A stretch of 64,000 bases of DNA from Strongyloides papillosus (Eukaryota; Nematoda; Chromadorea; Rhabditida; Strongyloididae), in contig SRSI01000069.1 in the NCBI GenBank assembly GCA_005656395.1, positions 62,001 through 126,000 on the forward strand, given 5' to 3'. How positions within the stretch are numbered: position 1 is the stretch's first letter; every line of letters begins with the position of its first letter. The position numbers were made by a program, and so were the translations under genes. Below are positions 1-10,425 of the stretch, one piece after another. The notes beneath the pieces were generated by a model, which was given only the letters and a program-made list of their open reading frames with translations, made no database searches and was not told where the DNA came from.

Positions 1-1335
1 AATAAGAACATATTTAGTGTTATTGTTTGTCCCGGTCCAACCTGGTTAACAGAATTTTCAAATTCTCAATACATTGAAACTGCTAATAATTATCTAATGA
101 ATTCGACATTTGGTACAAATACAAATAGTTACACCTTAAAATATATGTACTGTAACGGTATTGGCGTTAAGACATTTGTTAAGTGTGGTTATCTCAAGCA
201 AAAGTTCATGCCTTCAATTGATGTTGGTTATCAATGCGATGTATATAATGATGAGGAGGCTAATCGGATCCATAACAAGGATGAAAAAGTTAGTGAGATT
301 TCACTTTCTAATAATGAATTAATGTGCGAGGATGTTATTTTGCATAATCCGTCTACAAAAGCTATAGCCTTTCTACCACCAGGAAATAATCATGATAATG
401 TTGAAAGATTTGAAATTAGTCGTTTTGATATAAATACAAAACTTTATTTTGGACACAGATTACACTATTTAAATGATAAGGATTTTTCTAATAAAACTTG
501 GGATATTGAAAGATCTATTGGGTATGCAATTAATTATGAACCCAGATGTAAAGTACCGAATTTAGATGCAAAATTGCGTTTAAGGATTAATGGTATTGTT
601 CAAGAATCTAAAAATAAAACAGACAACAATTCAGGAGGAATGGAAACTTTTACATTTCTTAGTAAAGAAATGAAGAATGCTTCAATTGGTTGTCAGATAG
701 TTCTTGATAAAATGGAACATTCGGCATTCAATAATTTTTATGAACTTCTCTATTCAACATCATTGTCAATTTTTGATGAAACGACAAAACAATACAAAGA
801 AGTACAAAATATTCAAGAATTGGTATCAAATGGAAAATATAGATGTATCCTAAATATAAAAGGCAGCAATTATGAAATTGAAAAACCACGTCATATAAGT
901 GAAAGTGAATTTATTATTAATTTGATCAACGAAAACACCGATAACTCAAGTGATTCAAATATACCAGATGACTCTCTTACTATCTATATGTGGATCGTTT
1001 TTGCAGTTCCCTTGATTATTACGATACTTGTAATAGTTGGACATATAATTATAACAAAATATAAATTAAAAGTGAAGATATCTAAAAAGGATTTGTCCAC
1101 GAGTTCATCAACATCAGCATCCACATCTCAACAAATAACCAAATCTTCAACCGTCATTTCAAAAGTTCCTGAAACAAAAGCTGTTAATAAACCTAAGAAT
1201 ATTTCAAAAAAGATGACTACTATGAATTCGGTAACAAGTAATGAAGTGACTAATTCTGAACAATCGGGAGTGAGTACCGATTCAAGTATGACAAATAAGA
1301 CAAAAAAATCTCCAATTAGGCTAGTGGCCAAATAA
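1..1335 (+). CDS. Type I membrane protein, 5' partial
   Basis: The frame is open from base 1 and ends with TAA at 1333-1335; the first ATG inside the window is at 97, but 32 in-frame codons precede it, so the true start lies upstream. The visible 444 residues form a cysteine-containing ectodomain with several N-x-S/T sites, one hydrophobic helix coded at about 991-1057, then a Lys-containing stop-transfer stretch and a tail of about 90 residues rich in Ser, Thr and Lys. This is the layout of a single-pass surface protein with a short cytoplasmic tail. I recognise no catalytic motif or named domain. A possible polyadenylation signal (AATAAA) lies at 1466-1471. Real coding sequence is likely from length and topology; function unknown. 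Confidence 0.75.
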   Translation, partial: NKNIFSVIVCPGPTWLTEFSNSQYIETANNYLMNSTFGTNTNSYTLKYMYCNGIGVKTFVKCGYLKQKFMPSIDVGYQCDVYNDEEANRIHNKDEKVSEISLSNNELMCEDVILHNPSTKAIAFLPPGNNHDNVERFEISRFDINTKLYFGHRLHYLNDKDFSNKTWDIERSIGYAINYEPRCKVPNLDAKLRLRINGIVQESKNKTDNNSGGMETFTFLSKEMKNASIGCQIVLDKMEHSAFNNFYELLYSTSLSIFDETTKQYKEVQNIQELVSNGKYRCILNIKGSNYEIEKPRHISESEFIINLINENTDNSSDSNIPDDSLTIYMWIVFAVPLIITILVIVGHIIITKYKLKVKISKKDLSTSSSTSASTSQQITKSSTVISKVPETKAVNKPKNISKKMTTMNSVTSNEVTNSEQSGVSTDSSMTNKTKKSPIRLVAK

Positions 1336-2879
1336 TCGAGCCATAATAATATCAATAATGTAGAATATAATGTTTCCAAATTATAGTGAGTTGAGTAGTT
1401 TATTAAATATTATAATGTTTGTATTCTATTTTATTCCCTACTTTACAAAGGTGCACACTTAATGAAATAAAATTAATTTTTTGAATATAATATGAATAAT
1501 GGTCATTTTTTATTGAAAAAATATTTAAAAGAGTGTAGTTGTAGAATTCGAAAATGGAATGAATTTTATGAAGAAATACTAAATATGCATTTTGAAATAA
1601 GTTTGATTTTACTTATTCATTAAATACTCCATTTTATAATTTGAAAAACCTTTAAATAATTTATATGATAAAAAAAAAGTATAAAAAGATGGTTTTTCTG
1701 TTAACAGACATTAGTTAAATTGATCAAAGTTAATGAATAAATAGTCAAAAGACGTTTTCTTATTTAATTTGAGTAATAAGATTACCTACAAATGACTGCT
1801 GCAGAAATTTTCATAAGATATTTCTCAGATAAACCCCTTTTACAAACTTCTTATCCGCAATTCGATTAACATTTTACAAAATAATAAAACAAAGTTCTTT
1901 TTAAATTGTTTGAAAGGTAAAGTCTCAATATTAAGGAAATGCAATAGTATAAATAATTAATTCAAAAATCTAGATTTTTTGTTATGTTAATATACTTTTA
2001 TAAAGGCATTTTAAACTTTGCAAAGTCGAAAGGAAGAAAATAAATTTCGATTACTATATTATCATTTAACTTGTCATTATTAGACATGAAATCTGATCCT
2101 GGTCCACCTTCCTACAATTTTTAAGGATCGATTTCAAATTTTAGGGCCGGTTTTTTTACTATTTGGTGTTAGAAATTGTCATTCTTTTAATTTAGTTACC
2201 ACGAATTTAAACAATATATTTCTTTTTAAATATAACTTATAAATTTTATTATGTAACATTGTTTTTTTTTATAGTAAAGTTTGCTTTAATCTGAATAAAA
2301 TTAAATTTTTCTGTAGGGATATATGCTAGAAAGTAAAATTATGCCTTTAGTTTAACGGGTCGAATCGAATTAAAAAAGTGACACTAAACAAACCGACCTT
2401 GGGTATAATAATTTACCGACCCGCCCATGTCTAATTGTAAAGCAATTTTTCTAAACTTAAATACGCATTACCTTGAGCAGAAATGTATATTTCTATTTTC
2501 TTAGAAAAATTCTAATTCTTAGGTAATCTTTTGCTAAAATTCATTCATATATTAATTAAAGAAGTTAAATAGTTTTATTATAATAGCATTTTACAATCAG
2601 CATATTATAATTTCTAAAATTCATTTTTTTAAAAATGTGAATATTTCAAATATTATTGCATTTTGCATTTCTAAAAATTGGTATTCATACTATCGAAAAT
2701 TTTACCAATTTTCATTATAGCTTATGTAATCACTTACTTTTCCTTAATATACATAAATTATTATTGTATTATTGCAACCTTTAAACTTATATTATTATTG
2801 GAACTTCTTCTTGTATTCTTAAATGCAAATCAGCAAATCTCTTCTACAAGACAAAATTTCATTATTACCTACCATAAAA
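1336..2879. other. AT-rich intergenic stretch
   Basis: No gene is visible. At about 2090-2430 there are short segments with GACCCG/CGGGTC-like words in an otherwise AT-rich background (for example near 2360 and 2420); similar words recur near 48.2-48.8 kb, so this may be a worn dispersed repeat. The rest is low-complexity A/T sequence. Confidence 0.4.
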
Positions 2880-3855
2880 CAATTATTCCAAAATGTAAGG
2901 TGATGCTTTTTTTAATAATATTCACAATCTCTTTAGGATATTATCTTGATTAGTTGACATCAGAAATTTTTGATGGAGGAGTATGATTGAGATGCTCATC
3001 CAAACTGGGGAAAGCAATTTCAACATTCTGAAAATCTCAGTACATTAGAAATCTAGATTGTGAAAAACTTTTAAGAGGTGATAAAACATATATAAATGAA
3101 GCAGGAAAAACAAGGCATAAATATAAATTTGTTTCGTTTCCGATTCCTTCTTAGTAACTTGTAATGATATTCAAATGAGAGGATACTACCCTAATGAATC
3201 AATGTTTAAAAGAAGAAGATGAATATCTTTTAGCATTTGCTATAAATGTTTTCCACGTGTGAAAAAAAACTATGATTTTAAACATTATACTTTAGGATTA
3301 TTCAAAAATTAAACGAAATTTTTTACCTATGTATGGACGACAAAATCAGCTCTGTTACGCAATTGGTGAAAAATCAATTTAATATTTTTTAGAAGGATGT
3401 TAGAAACTTAAATAAATTCTTTAAGGATGTTCTTGTTGTTGAAATAGAATTTCCAATGGACCGTAGCAGTATTAACTGTATTTTAAATATTTATGAATGC
3501 ATGGAGCCATCAAATGACAAAAACTATAAGTATTTATTTCTTCTACAGGTAAATTTTAGTACCTCACAATTTGACATAAATTTTTTTTCTATAGATTGAT
3601 GATGTACTCTTACAGACAGATCGTAGATTGGTTCAAATTATGATGCTTTACAATGGATCTGTGGATATTGATTTTGGTAATCCTTTTACAAGTCGGCCTG
3701 TTAATGTTAGAAAAATTGTTTCATTTAAACACAAAGGTTTAAACATTATTTTCTTTAATGGTATAATAAACTGTAAAATGCAATATAAAATTTATTCTAG
3801 ATCTAATTATTTTAGGTATGAAATGTCATTGAAAAAAAAATTAATAAGAATTTAA
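2880..3855 (+). pseudogene. Core-2/I-branching-type glycosyltransferase (GT14) pseudogene
   Basis: GT14 enzymes are Golgi type II membrane proteins that add GlcNAc branches. Pieces in family order can be read in different frames: a hydrophobic anchor-like segment near 2895-2950, a stretch reading CEKLLRGDKTYINEAGK near 3058-3110, TCNDIQMRGYYP near 3158-3193, EEDEYLLAFAINVF near 3214-3253, QNQLCYAIGEK near 3340-3375, and NYKYLFLLQ ending at 3548. There a 46-bp intron (3549-3594, gtaaat...ctatag) joins in phase 0 to IDDVLLQTD and NGSVDID, the typical family block. An in-frame TAG (3390-3392) and several frame changes, including one just before it, break the gene, and the C-terminal part is missing or unrecognisable. 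Family by motif order and spacing; confident that it is dead. Confidence 0.65.
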
Positions 3856-4061
3856 AATTTAATATTATTAAAATTCATTGTTTCATAATTTTCAGTATAT
3901 TTTCTTTTTTTCTACAAGTCATTCATACATTTTTCTACTTTTTACCATGTAGAAAATAAAAATAATTACTTCTGTAGTATAATCATAAAAACAGAGCATT
4001 AAAACTAATCCCAAACAATACCATCATCTATAGAAAATATCCAAGATTTTTTTGGTGGTGA

Positions 4062-4562
4062 TTATGGAAAATATGGCTCAAAAACTATTGGTGGTTTACC
4101 ATCTTTCTCAGTTGGCTGTGGTTGTGGTCGTGGACGTGTCCAAGGAAATGGAAAAGGAAATAAAGGAAATCTCCCACTTGGTCCTGGAACTTTATCTAAC
4201 AGCTTATTATCCATATTTTCTTTTTTACTTTTTAAATCACCAAAATCCTGAGTAATAAATGGTAGTAGATTATCATTTATTTGAGCAGATAATAGTCCTA
4301 TCATTTTAAGATTTTGACGTAATCTTTCTTTTACAAAAGGTTTATTTTTAACATAATTTTCATTGTTTCCTAACTCGAGAGGAAGATCAATGAATTTCAT
4401 TGTACTTGAGATCATTTTTGCAATCTCTTTTGTTGCGGGATCTTTTACTTCAAGAGGCGCTTCATCCAATTTATTAATTTTGTCCGCAATTAAGTCCTTA
4501 GTTGAGTAAGAATAATTGACAAGGTTGAAAAAAAGAATAACTGAAATTGAAAGCTTGACCAT
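4062..4562 (-). CDS. Small secreted protein, tandem paralogue A
   Basis: Uninterrupted 166-residue frame from an ATG whose complement is at 4560-4562. Residues 1-20 form a clear signal peptide (hydrophobic core ending in SYS). The mature part is charged and helical, then turns into a Pro/Arg/Gln-rich C-terminal tail of about 40 residues. It shares the pattern NKPFV...(R)xNL...LLPFITQDF with the next gene (4784-5275), so the two are tandem duplicates on the same strand, about 220 bp apart. No cysteines in the mature chain and no enzyme motif. Probably a lineage-specific secreted protein; role unknown. Confidence 0.8.
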   Translation of the reverse strand: MVKLSISVILFFNLVNYSYSTKDLIADKINKLDEAPLEVKDPATKEIAKMISSTMKFIDLPLELGNNENYVKNKPFVKERLRQNLKMIGLLSAQINDNLLPFITQDFGDLKSKKENMDNKLLDKVPGPSGRFPLFPFPFPWTRPRPQPQPTEKDGKPPIVFEPYFP

Positions 4563-4783
4563 GACGCTTTCAAATTGAAATTCACATCCATAAAGAACTG
4601 ATTAAATACAATCCTTTATTGTAAAAATTTTCATAATAATTTTTTAAATGTAAATTTCCCAATGTGTTTATAAAATGTCATTGAAAAATACAAAAAAATA
4701 AAATTTAATTAAGAACTAACTTTTTGTATAATTTAAATTCATTTTTCAGAGTCTTTTTTTCAATATGCTCCCGGGTTGCATCA

Positions 4784-5275
4784 TTACATGATCTGGCCCA
4801 AGAGAGTGAATAAACTTATTAAGGGTAAGAATTGTTTTGGTTCTTCGATTGGCCTTTTTTTGTTAACTGGATAAGTGTAATCATCAGCAGCTTTATCTAA
4901 TCCAGGTTGTGCAGCAACATTTGGGGATCTTTTTGGTCTTTTTGACTGATCGAAATCTTGAGTAAGGTATGGTAATAATTTTTCTTCTATCTGGGAGACC
5001 AATGCCTTTACATCTCTTAAATTTTTCTTTATTCCAAGTTCTACGAAAGGCTTCGTCAGAACATATTGTGTGTAGTTTCCCATCTCCATGTTAGGATTAA
5101 CGTCCTTAAATTTATCTTTTAATATTTGAATTTTTTTCATTCTATCAAGTTTTGTTTCCATTTCATTTAAAAGTTTATCACGTATGATTTCGGCTACAGA
5201 ATCCGATGAAGCTTTAAGTGAATAAGAAAAATTGATAAAGCCGAGTAAGCAAAGGAAAGAAATAAAAAATTTCAT
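4784..5275 (-). CDS. Small secreted protein, tandem paralogue B
   Basis: I start at the ATG complementary to 5273-5275, not the in-frame ATG 17 codons upstream, because this puts the hydrophobic signal peptide (MKFFISFLCLLGFINFSYS) at the N-terminus. The product is then 163 residues. It shares TKPFV, a following basic/NL stretch and LLPYLTQDF with the protein at 4062-4562, in the same order and spacing. After that motif comes a basic KRPKR stretch, a possible processing site, and a non-homologous tail. Two secreted paralogues side by side on one strand fit a small local gene family; function unknown. Confidence 0.8.
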   Translation of the reverse strand: MKFFISFLCLLGFINFSYSLKASSDSVAEIIRDKLLNEMETKLDRMKKIQILKDKFKDVNPNMEMGNYTQYVLTKPFVELGIKKNLRDVKALVSQIEEKLLPYLTQDFDQSKRPKRSPNVAAQPGLDKAADDYTYPVNKKRPIEEPKQFLPLISLFTLLGQIM

Positions 5276-6210
5276 TTTGTTATTTTCAATATGATATTCA
5301 ATACTAAAAAGACCTTTTATATACAATTTGTTTTACATTATGCATGATAATTTATCACAAAAATAATCTTAAGAAATAATATTATTTAAATGAAGCAAAT
5401 TCATTAATGTATAATATATAACAAAAAAGTTTATTATAAAGTCTGTTTAATGTTCTCGTTATGTGATAATAAAATATTTCCATTTTTTTTAAAATTATCA
5501 TTTTTATTTAGTCTATCACTAAAAAGTTTTTAAGATATACTTCTGATTCAACTTAAACAATTTTATATATTTCATAAAATTTTCTGTTATTTATTAAAAA
5601 TAATAATTTAAATTAGAATTTCAAAGTAGTTTCTAAAAATATTTTGTAACTATTAAAAAATGCAAAGTTTTATTTTTAAAATATTCAATAGTTGAATTTC
5701 ATTATTTTAAATTTTTATTCTTAGATTGATCATATATTGTTTACGAGCTACTAATGTTTAGACTTTAAAAATATTGTCAGTGGAGAGAGGAATATACTAT
5801 ATGAAAAATTTACAATTAAAAATGTTATAACACCTTTGACGTAACTTAACTTTCTTTAGTTTAGAACCACTAAATTTTTTTCCATTATTTTGTTTGAGAA
5901 ACTACAATTTTAAAACTTTTATTTATTAATTATAAAGTGAATTATGTTAAAGGTAAATACATTTTATCATTAATTTCTAAAAAACGATGCCCAACGAAGG
6001 TTTAAATTATAAATAAATGTTTTTTAAGTAAATAAATAAATATAAGATTTTGTCTTATTATTGAATCCATCACAGGATACTCCGTAATTCTTTCTTTTAC
6101 AAGTCTTCTATATACTTATAGAAGATAATATGATTTATTCTGTATTTTTTGACTTTATTAGTTCTTCGTTTCTAAGGTTAAATTGATGTTATTTGACTTT
6201 TTTCAATACG
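5276..6210. other. AT-rich intergenic stretch
   Basis: Upstream of the minus-strand secreted-protein gene; it should hold its promoter, but no specific motif stands out. No coding potential or repeat structure was seen. Confidence 0.4.
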
Positions 6211-6632
6211 CTAAATATTTCTAAAGGATTTTATAGGATCCTCCTTCTTTACAGTATTGTTTTCTGTATCGTTATTTGTAAATGCTTTTCTCATTATATT
6301 TAAAAATTCATCTATTCGCATATTATCTTCGTCACATTCTGGTTCTTTATCTTTATAACACTCTAGTTCTTTATCTTCATTCCCTTCGTTTTCACTATCA
6401 TCGTCCAATTCTTGTTCTTCATCCCGTTTTTTTCATTATTTTCATTAAATTCTTGTTCTTCATCCCATTGTCTTTCATTGTCTTCATCCGATCCTAGTCC
6501 TCCATCTTTATTAAATTCTTGTCTCTCATCTTCATCCAATTTTAGTTTTATATACGAGTCTCTATTCTTCTTTTTTAAACCACTAAAATTTTCGAATGGT
6601 CTCGCCACGGAAAAAAAAAAGCAAAATAGCAT
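6211..6632 (-). pseudogene. Acidic Glu/Asp/Asn-rich protein with one frameshift
   Basis: Two overlapping minus-strand frames make one acidic low-complexity protein. The upstream frame (from ATG complementary to 6630-6632) runs through DEDERQEFNKDG and DEEQEFNENNEK, and the downstream frame continues with RDEEQELDDDSENEG to a stop at 6211. They join if one base is added to the 7-T run at 6427-6433. Repeated DEEQE[FL] blocks suggest internal repeats. The extreme N-terminus is Phe-rich because it reads through a poly-A tract, so the real start may be a downstream exon. The single homopolymer break could be an assembly error or real decay. It is divergent from the coiled-coil gene starting at 6690. 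Function unknown; acidic low-complexity sequence alone is weak evidence of a gene. Confidence 0.4.
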
Positions 6633-6689
6633 TTATACGTTCATCTAAATTTCTATACTAATTTTTGGTGAAGTAGCGTGTCGCCTATC

Positions 6690-7920
6690 ATGTTTAGCCC
6701 TGGCGTCTTGAAGAAAGAGGATTTTGCTGAAATGATTCATAACAAAGATCGGAAAATCAAACAAAACGACATCGTAAGTTCATAAGTAGTCGAAAATTAC
6801 TTTTACTTTAAGCATATACAATATTTAGAAGCAACAATAAAAGCTCAAAATGCTGAAATTGATAGTTATAGGAATTCTTTAGCTTCATTAACGGATAAGA
6901 ATATTACATTAGAAGAAAAAAATTGTGCTCTTGAAAAATCAAATCAATTCAAACATTCACTTTTGAATGAACTTGAAGATAAGATTAAAGAGTGTACAAA
7001 AAAGGAAAACAAAATAGAAGAACTGACAACTCAAAATATAAATCTGAGGTCCTGGATCGATATTATTTTGAAAGAGTTACAAGATTGTAGATCTTCAGAT
7101 GAGTCCAAAGCATCTTTCAATGAGACTCTAATTGATATTCTCCATTCTTCCATCTGCTCAGAAAGCAATGTGTCAGCATATTATAGTCCTACAGAATATG
7201 ACGATTTGGTAGAACGTTTAGCAAAGAAGGATATTGAGATAAAAGAGTTAACGGGTGAGGTGGAATGCTTAAGATATGAAAAAACTACAATGTCTTCTGA
7301 ATTGAATATGTTAAAGGATAAACTTGAAGAAATTGACAATAACTTTAACTATAATCTACTCCTACGACCATCTCTTGAAAGAATTAACTTAACGAATATA
7401 ATGAATCTTAATGAAGAACATTTTAAAGTTCCACAAAGGGACATAAGTATAGCAACAGAAATGTCTGGAAATATTCAATTTATGGATCCAACCATTCGGG
7501 TTGAGGAGGAACATTTTAAAAAAAAAAATTAAAGAACTTGAAATGCGACTATTTGAATGTAACCAAAAATTACACGAAACTATCGCGACCATGAAATCTC
7601 ATCAATGCCAAATTAGTTATAAAGATGGAATTGAAGAGGATAATACACAATCTTCAATAGAAGAAGGTGTAAATGAGGAATGTTTTATTGACTTGGAGAA
7701 AACTAAGAAGGCACGTGTAGAAAAAATTAAAAGTTTGAAGGATGCTAATGAATACCTTAAAGCTGAACTTCTGCCGTCGACCAAACAGAAAAATGATAAA
7801 ATGGGAGACAGAAAAAGTTCATTCCATTCAAAAAACGCTTTAATCACAATAGTTGACTTCATAGTTGTAGCACTCAAACCTTTTTTTTTAATTCAATTAT
7901 CAGGGAATTACAATACTTGA
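6690..7920 (+). CDS. Coiled-coil protein, two exons, frameshifted in a poly-A run
   Basis: Exon 1 is 6690-6773 (28 codons from ATG). A 39-bp intron (6774-6812, gtaagt...tttaag) joins in phase 0 to exon 2 at 6813, whose frame then reads HIQYLEATIKAQNAEID and stays open to TAA at 7530-7532. Deleting one base of the 11-A run near 7518-7528 would let it continue as KELEMRLFECNQK... in the frame that ends at 7920. The whole is Lys/Glu/Leu-rich with heptad-like leucines, so long coiled coils are expected. The last 40 or so codons (from about 7800) look unlike the rest and may cover an intron ending near 7901 (attatcag). I do not recognise a family. The single homopolymer shift may be a sequencing or assembly fault, so I keep it as a gene. 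Confidence 0.55.
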
Positions 7921-8426
7921 AGAAAAATTTATGTACCTTTCTGAAATTAAACCGGTAATTTATTTTAACATATAGCTATTACACAAAACATAAACATTTA
8001 TTTGAATAAAATTTTACCACTTGTTTACTCTGTATTTTATCATACTAAAAATGTGAATATAAAGAATTAATTAATTAATCACTATTTCATCCTTTAAATA
8101 GACGTTAAATTAAGAGGAATTTCTAGAAGTGTAATCATTACTACAATATTTTCATTGAGAACTCTTGAATTACCAAAAAAAAATCCAATCACTTTGTTAT
8201 CGTGATAAAACATTAAGAGGGACATGTAATACCATTATTTGTCTACGCGTGGATTAACTATGTCATTTGCAACAAATAGTTGTTTTTTTCCCCTGAATCT
8301 CTGCTGTACGTAGCGTGGCAAGATAAGAATGTCGAATCTCTAGCCACTTAATGATGATGAACTTTTTGTTGAAGTTGTCAAAAAGTAAGTTTATTTATTA
8401 CCAATAACAAACAATTATTTAAGAGC
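7921..8426. other. Intergenic, with a possible decayed leader exon
   Basis: Mostly AT-rich. Near 8325-8423 there is an exon-like segment ending at a gtaagt-type donor and an acceptor-like tatttaag just before 8424, but the frame upstream of it contains a stop, so it adds no usable coding sequence to the pseudogene that follows. Confidence 0.35.
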
Positions 8427-9771
8427 ATGGAAAAACATGAGTACTATTGTTGGGAAATTAAAGAAGATTTCTCGAAGCTTCAACGTAAGAAAGTACCGTA
8501 CTCCGAGTTGGAGACAAATTTTAGCGTTGATCTAACTGGTGTGGATCACTTATATGATTTATCAAGAGATGAAATATGTCAATTATATCAACAAGAAAAA
8601 ATATCTAATGATAACAAGACTAGAACTAATGAAATGTTGATACGAAGAAAAAATGAACTTGAAGATAGGTTAGCTGTTGCTGAGACTATTTGTAATGTAC
8701 AGAAGAGTTTGATAAATAGATTAAATGATACTTTGGGTGAAATGTTTAAATCATTATCTGAGCATGAAGCTTCACGAATACAAAAAGCAAGAGAGTGGAA
8801 GAATAAAGTTGTTTCCTTGGAAGGGACTGTCACATTTTTTACCAATGAAAATAATGAGTTAAGAGGTAAAGTCAAAGATCTAATGGATTCACAATGGAAG
8901 AAGGACAAAGAGTTGCTTGATTATAGCAATAAATTACTTAATGAGGAGGGTGAAAAAAGCAATATTCCTGGAGAGTTAAATCTATTGAAAGTTAACCATG
9001 AAGGTAATTTTTAATTAGTCATATATTTTAATAAACATTTTTAGTACTAAAAAAAGAACATGAAAATTTGCAAATTTAGTGTAATGAATCAATGCAAAAG
9101 ATTGTAGATGTAATCAAGCATCTTCTAGAATACATGAGGAACTTGAAGAGATGTCAGAGGAGTTACAAATAGCTCAAGAAAAGATTGATCTTGAGAAACA
9201 AACATGTATTCACATTATTAAAGCAAAAGAACTTGAGTTTGATAAACGACTTTAAAACAGAAAAGGAGAATATTGAGAAAGAGGCAAATAAGCAAATGTC
9301 ACTACTTTAATGGAAGCATGCTGAGGAGATGTCCAAATTTAGGAATGATACTAATCAGGTATTAAGTGAAGCAGCTTTGACAGAAAGATCTGTTGTGAAG
9401 GAAAGGAATATGCTTTCTAGAAGATTATCTGAATGTGAAAGTATCCTTGAAAATCATGAGAAGGTATTTTGTCAGAAGTTTCGGAGGCAGTTGGCAAATA
9501 AGTGCTGTGAAATTGTGACAGACCTTCAGCAGGGTAATGTTAAGCCGCCAAGAATGGAAACAGGAAGATCAAAGGTTCTATCTAGATACGCTGAGACATG
9601 TCTCGGAGAGTTGTGTGGTGAACCCCTCTCTAGAGTAGGTATGTCATCATCAAAAGGAAATGAAGGAGAGAAAAGTTACGTGAGATATTTAATCAAGTGA
9701 TTGAACCTAAACTTCTTCCAAATGGTGGTCGTAAACGTAATTTATCCGCTACCTCAAATATGCGAAGATAA
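8427..9771 (+). pseudogene. Decayed coiled-coil protein gene
   Basis: The frame 8427-9003 reads a Lys/Glu/Asn-rich coiled-coil protein of about 190 residues; a 41-bp intron (9004-9044, gtaatt...ttttag) then continues the frame as LKKEHENLQ before a TAG. Further coiled-coil pieces follow in shifting frames: EEMSEELQIAQEKIDLEKQ near 9147-9203, KTEKENIEKEANKQMSLL then TAA near 9307-9309, WKHAEEMSKFRNDTNQ and on to about 9660, and REKLREIFNQVIEPKL to a TAA near 9771. At least two in-frame stops and two frame changes show loss of function. The general character (coiled coil, similar length) resembles the gene just upstream, but I see no clear residue-level homology between them. Confidence 0.6.
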
Positions 9772-10160
9772 TTTTTGTATTTATATTTGATAATTAACTT
9801 TTTTTTTACTGATATATTGCTGTATAAAATGTATGCTATTTTTTAATATTTAACTAAGAAGTATGTGGTATGGATAATTTTTTTTATTAATATTATAACT
9901 ATTTTGTAGATATTCTTTTTAACGTTGTATATCATTACGATTCTTATCATATTTTCAATTTCTTTTTCTGTACTATATTTTTAAAAAAATTTTGAAAGTT
10001 AATAAATATTATTTCGAAAATAATGTTATTGGATAGCACATTATTTAACAAATTAAATCTCATATTTATTTATAGATATTTTATTTTTCTTGAAGAAGAA
10101 AAGTTTTTAATATGAATGTTTTGTAATAATGCAAGGATCATTTATATATTTTATTTATCA
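9772..10160. other. AT-rich flank of the LTR element
   Basis: No coding sequence or repeat visible. Confidence 0.35.
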
Positions 10161-10164
10161 ATAG

Positions 10165-10312
10165 AGTAAAAATGCAAATTTAGTATAAATTTTATACTAT
10201 ATTAAATTATAAATTTCACATTTTTATCATTATTATATCTTTGTCTTTTGATATTTATTATATTCATTTATTTTAATTATAGATATTAAGAGACAAATAA
10301 ATTAAATTTACT
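10165..10312 (+). repeat. Left (5') LTR
   Basis: 148 bp, identical by eye to the right LTR at 14629-14776, bounded by AGTAAA and TTTACT. It is unusually short for a gypsy LTR and very AT-rich; the sequence directly after it starts CTTACTG, with no TGG. Confidence 0.9.
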
Positions 10313-10425
10313 CTTACTGTTGCCGTTAAGGATTTGATAAAATTCGTTTTACTTGGGAACGAAGAAGTCAAATTCATCATCGATACTGCCGATAAGGTGC
10401 ATCTGGAACAAACCTGGAATCGATA

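Noticed and set aside
6282..6648. Plus-strand Leu/Ser/Phe-rich frames
   Set aside because: Antisense of the acidic-protein gene; the composition follows from its Glu/Asp codons.
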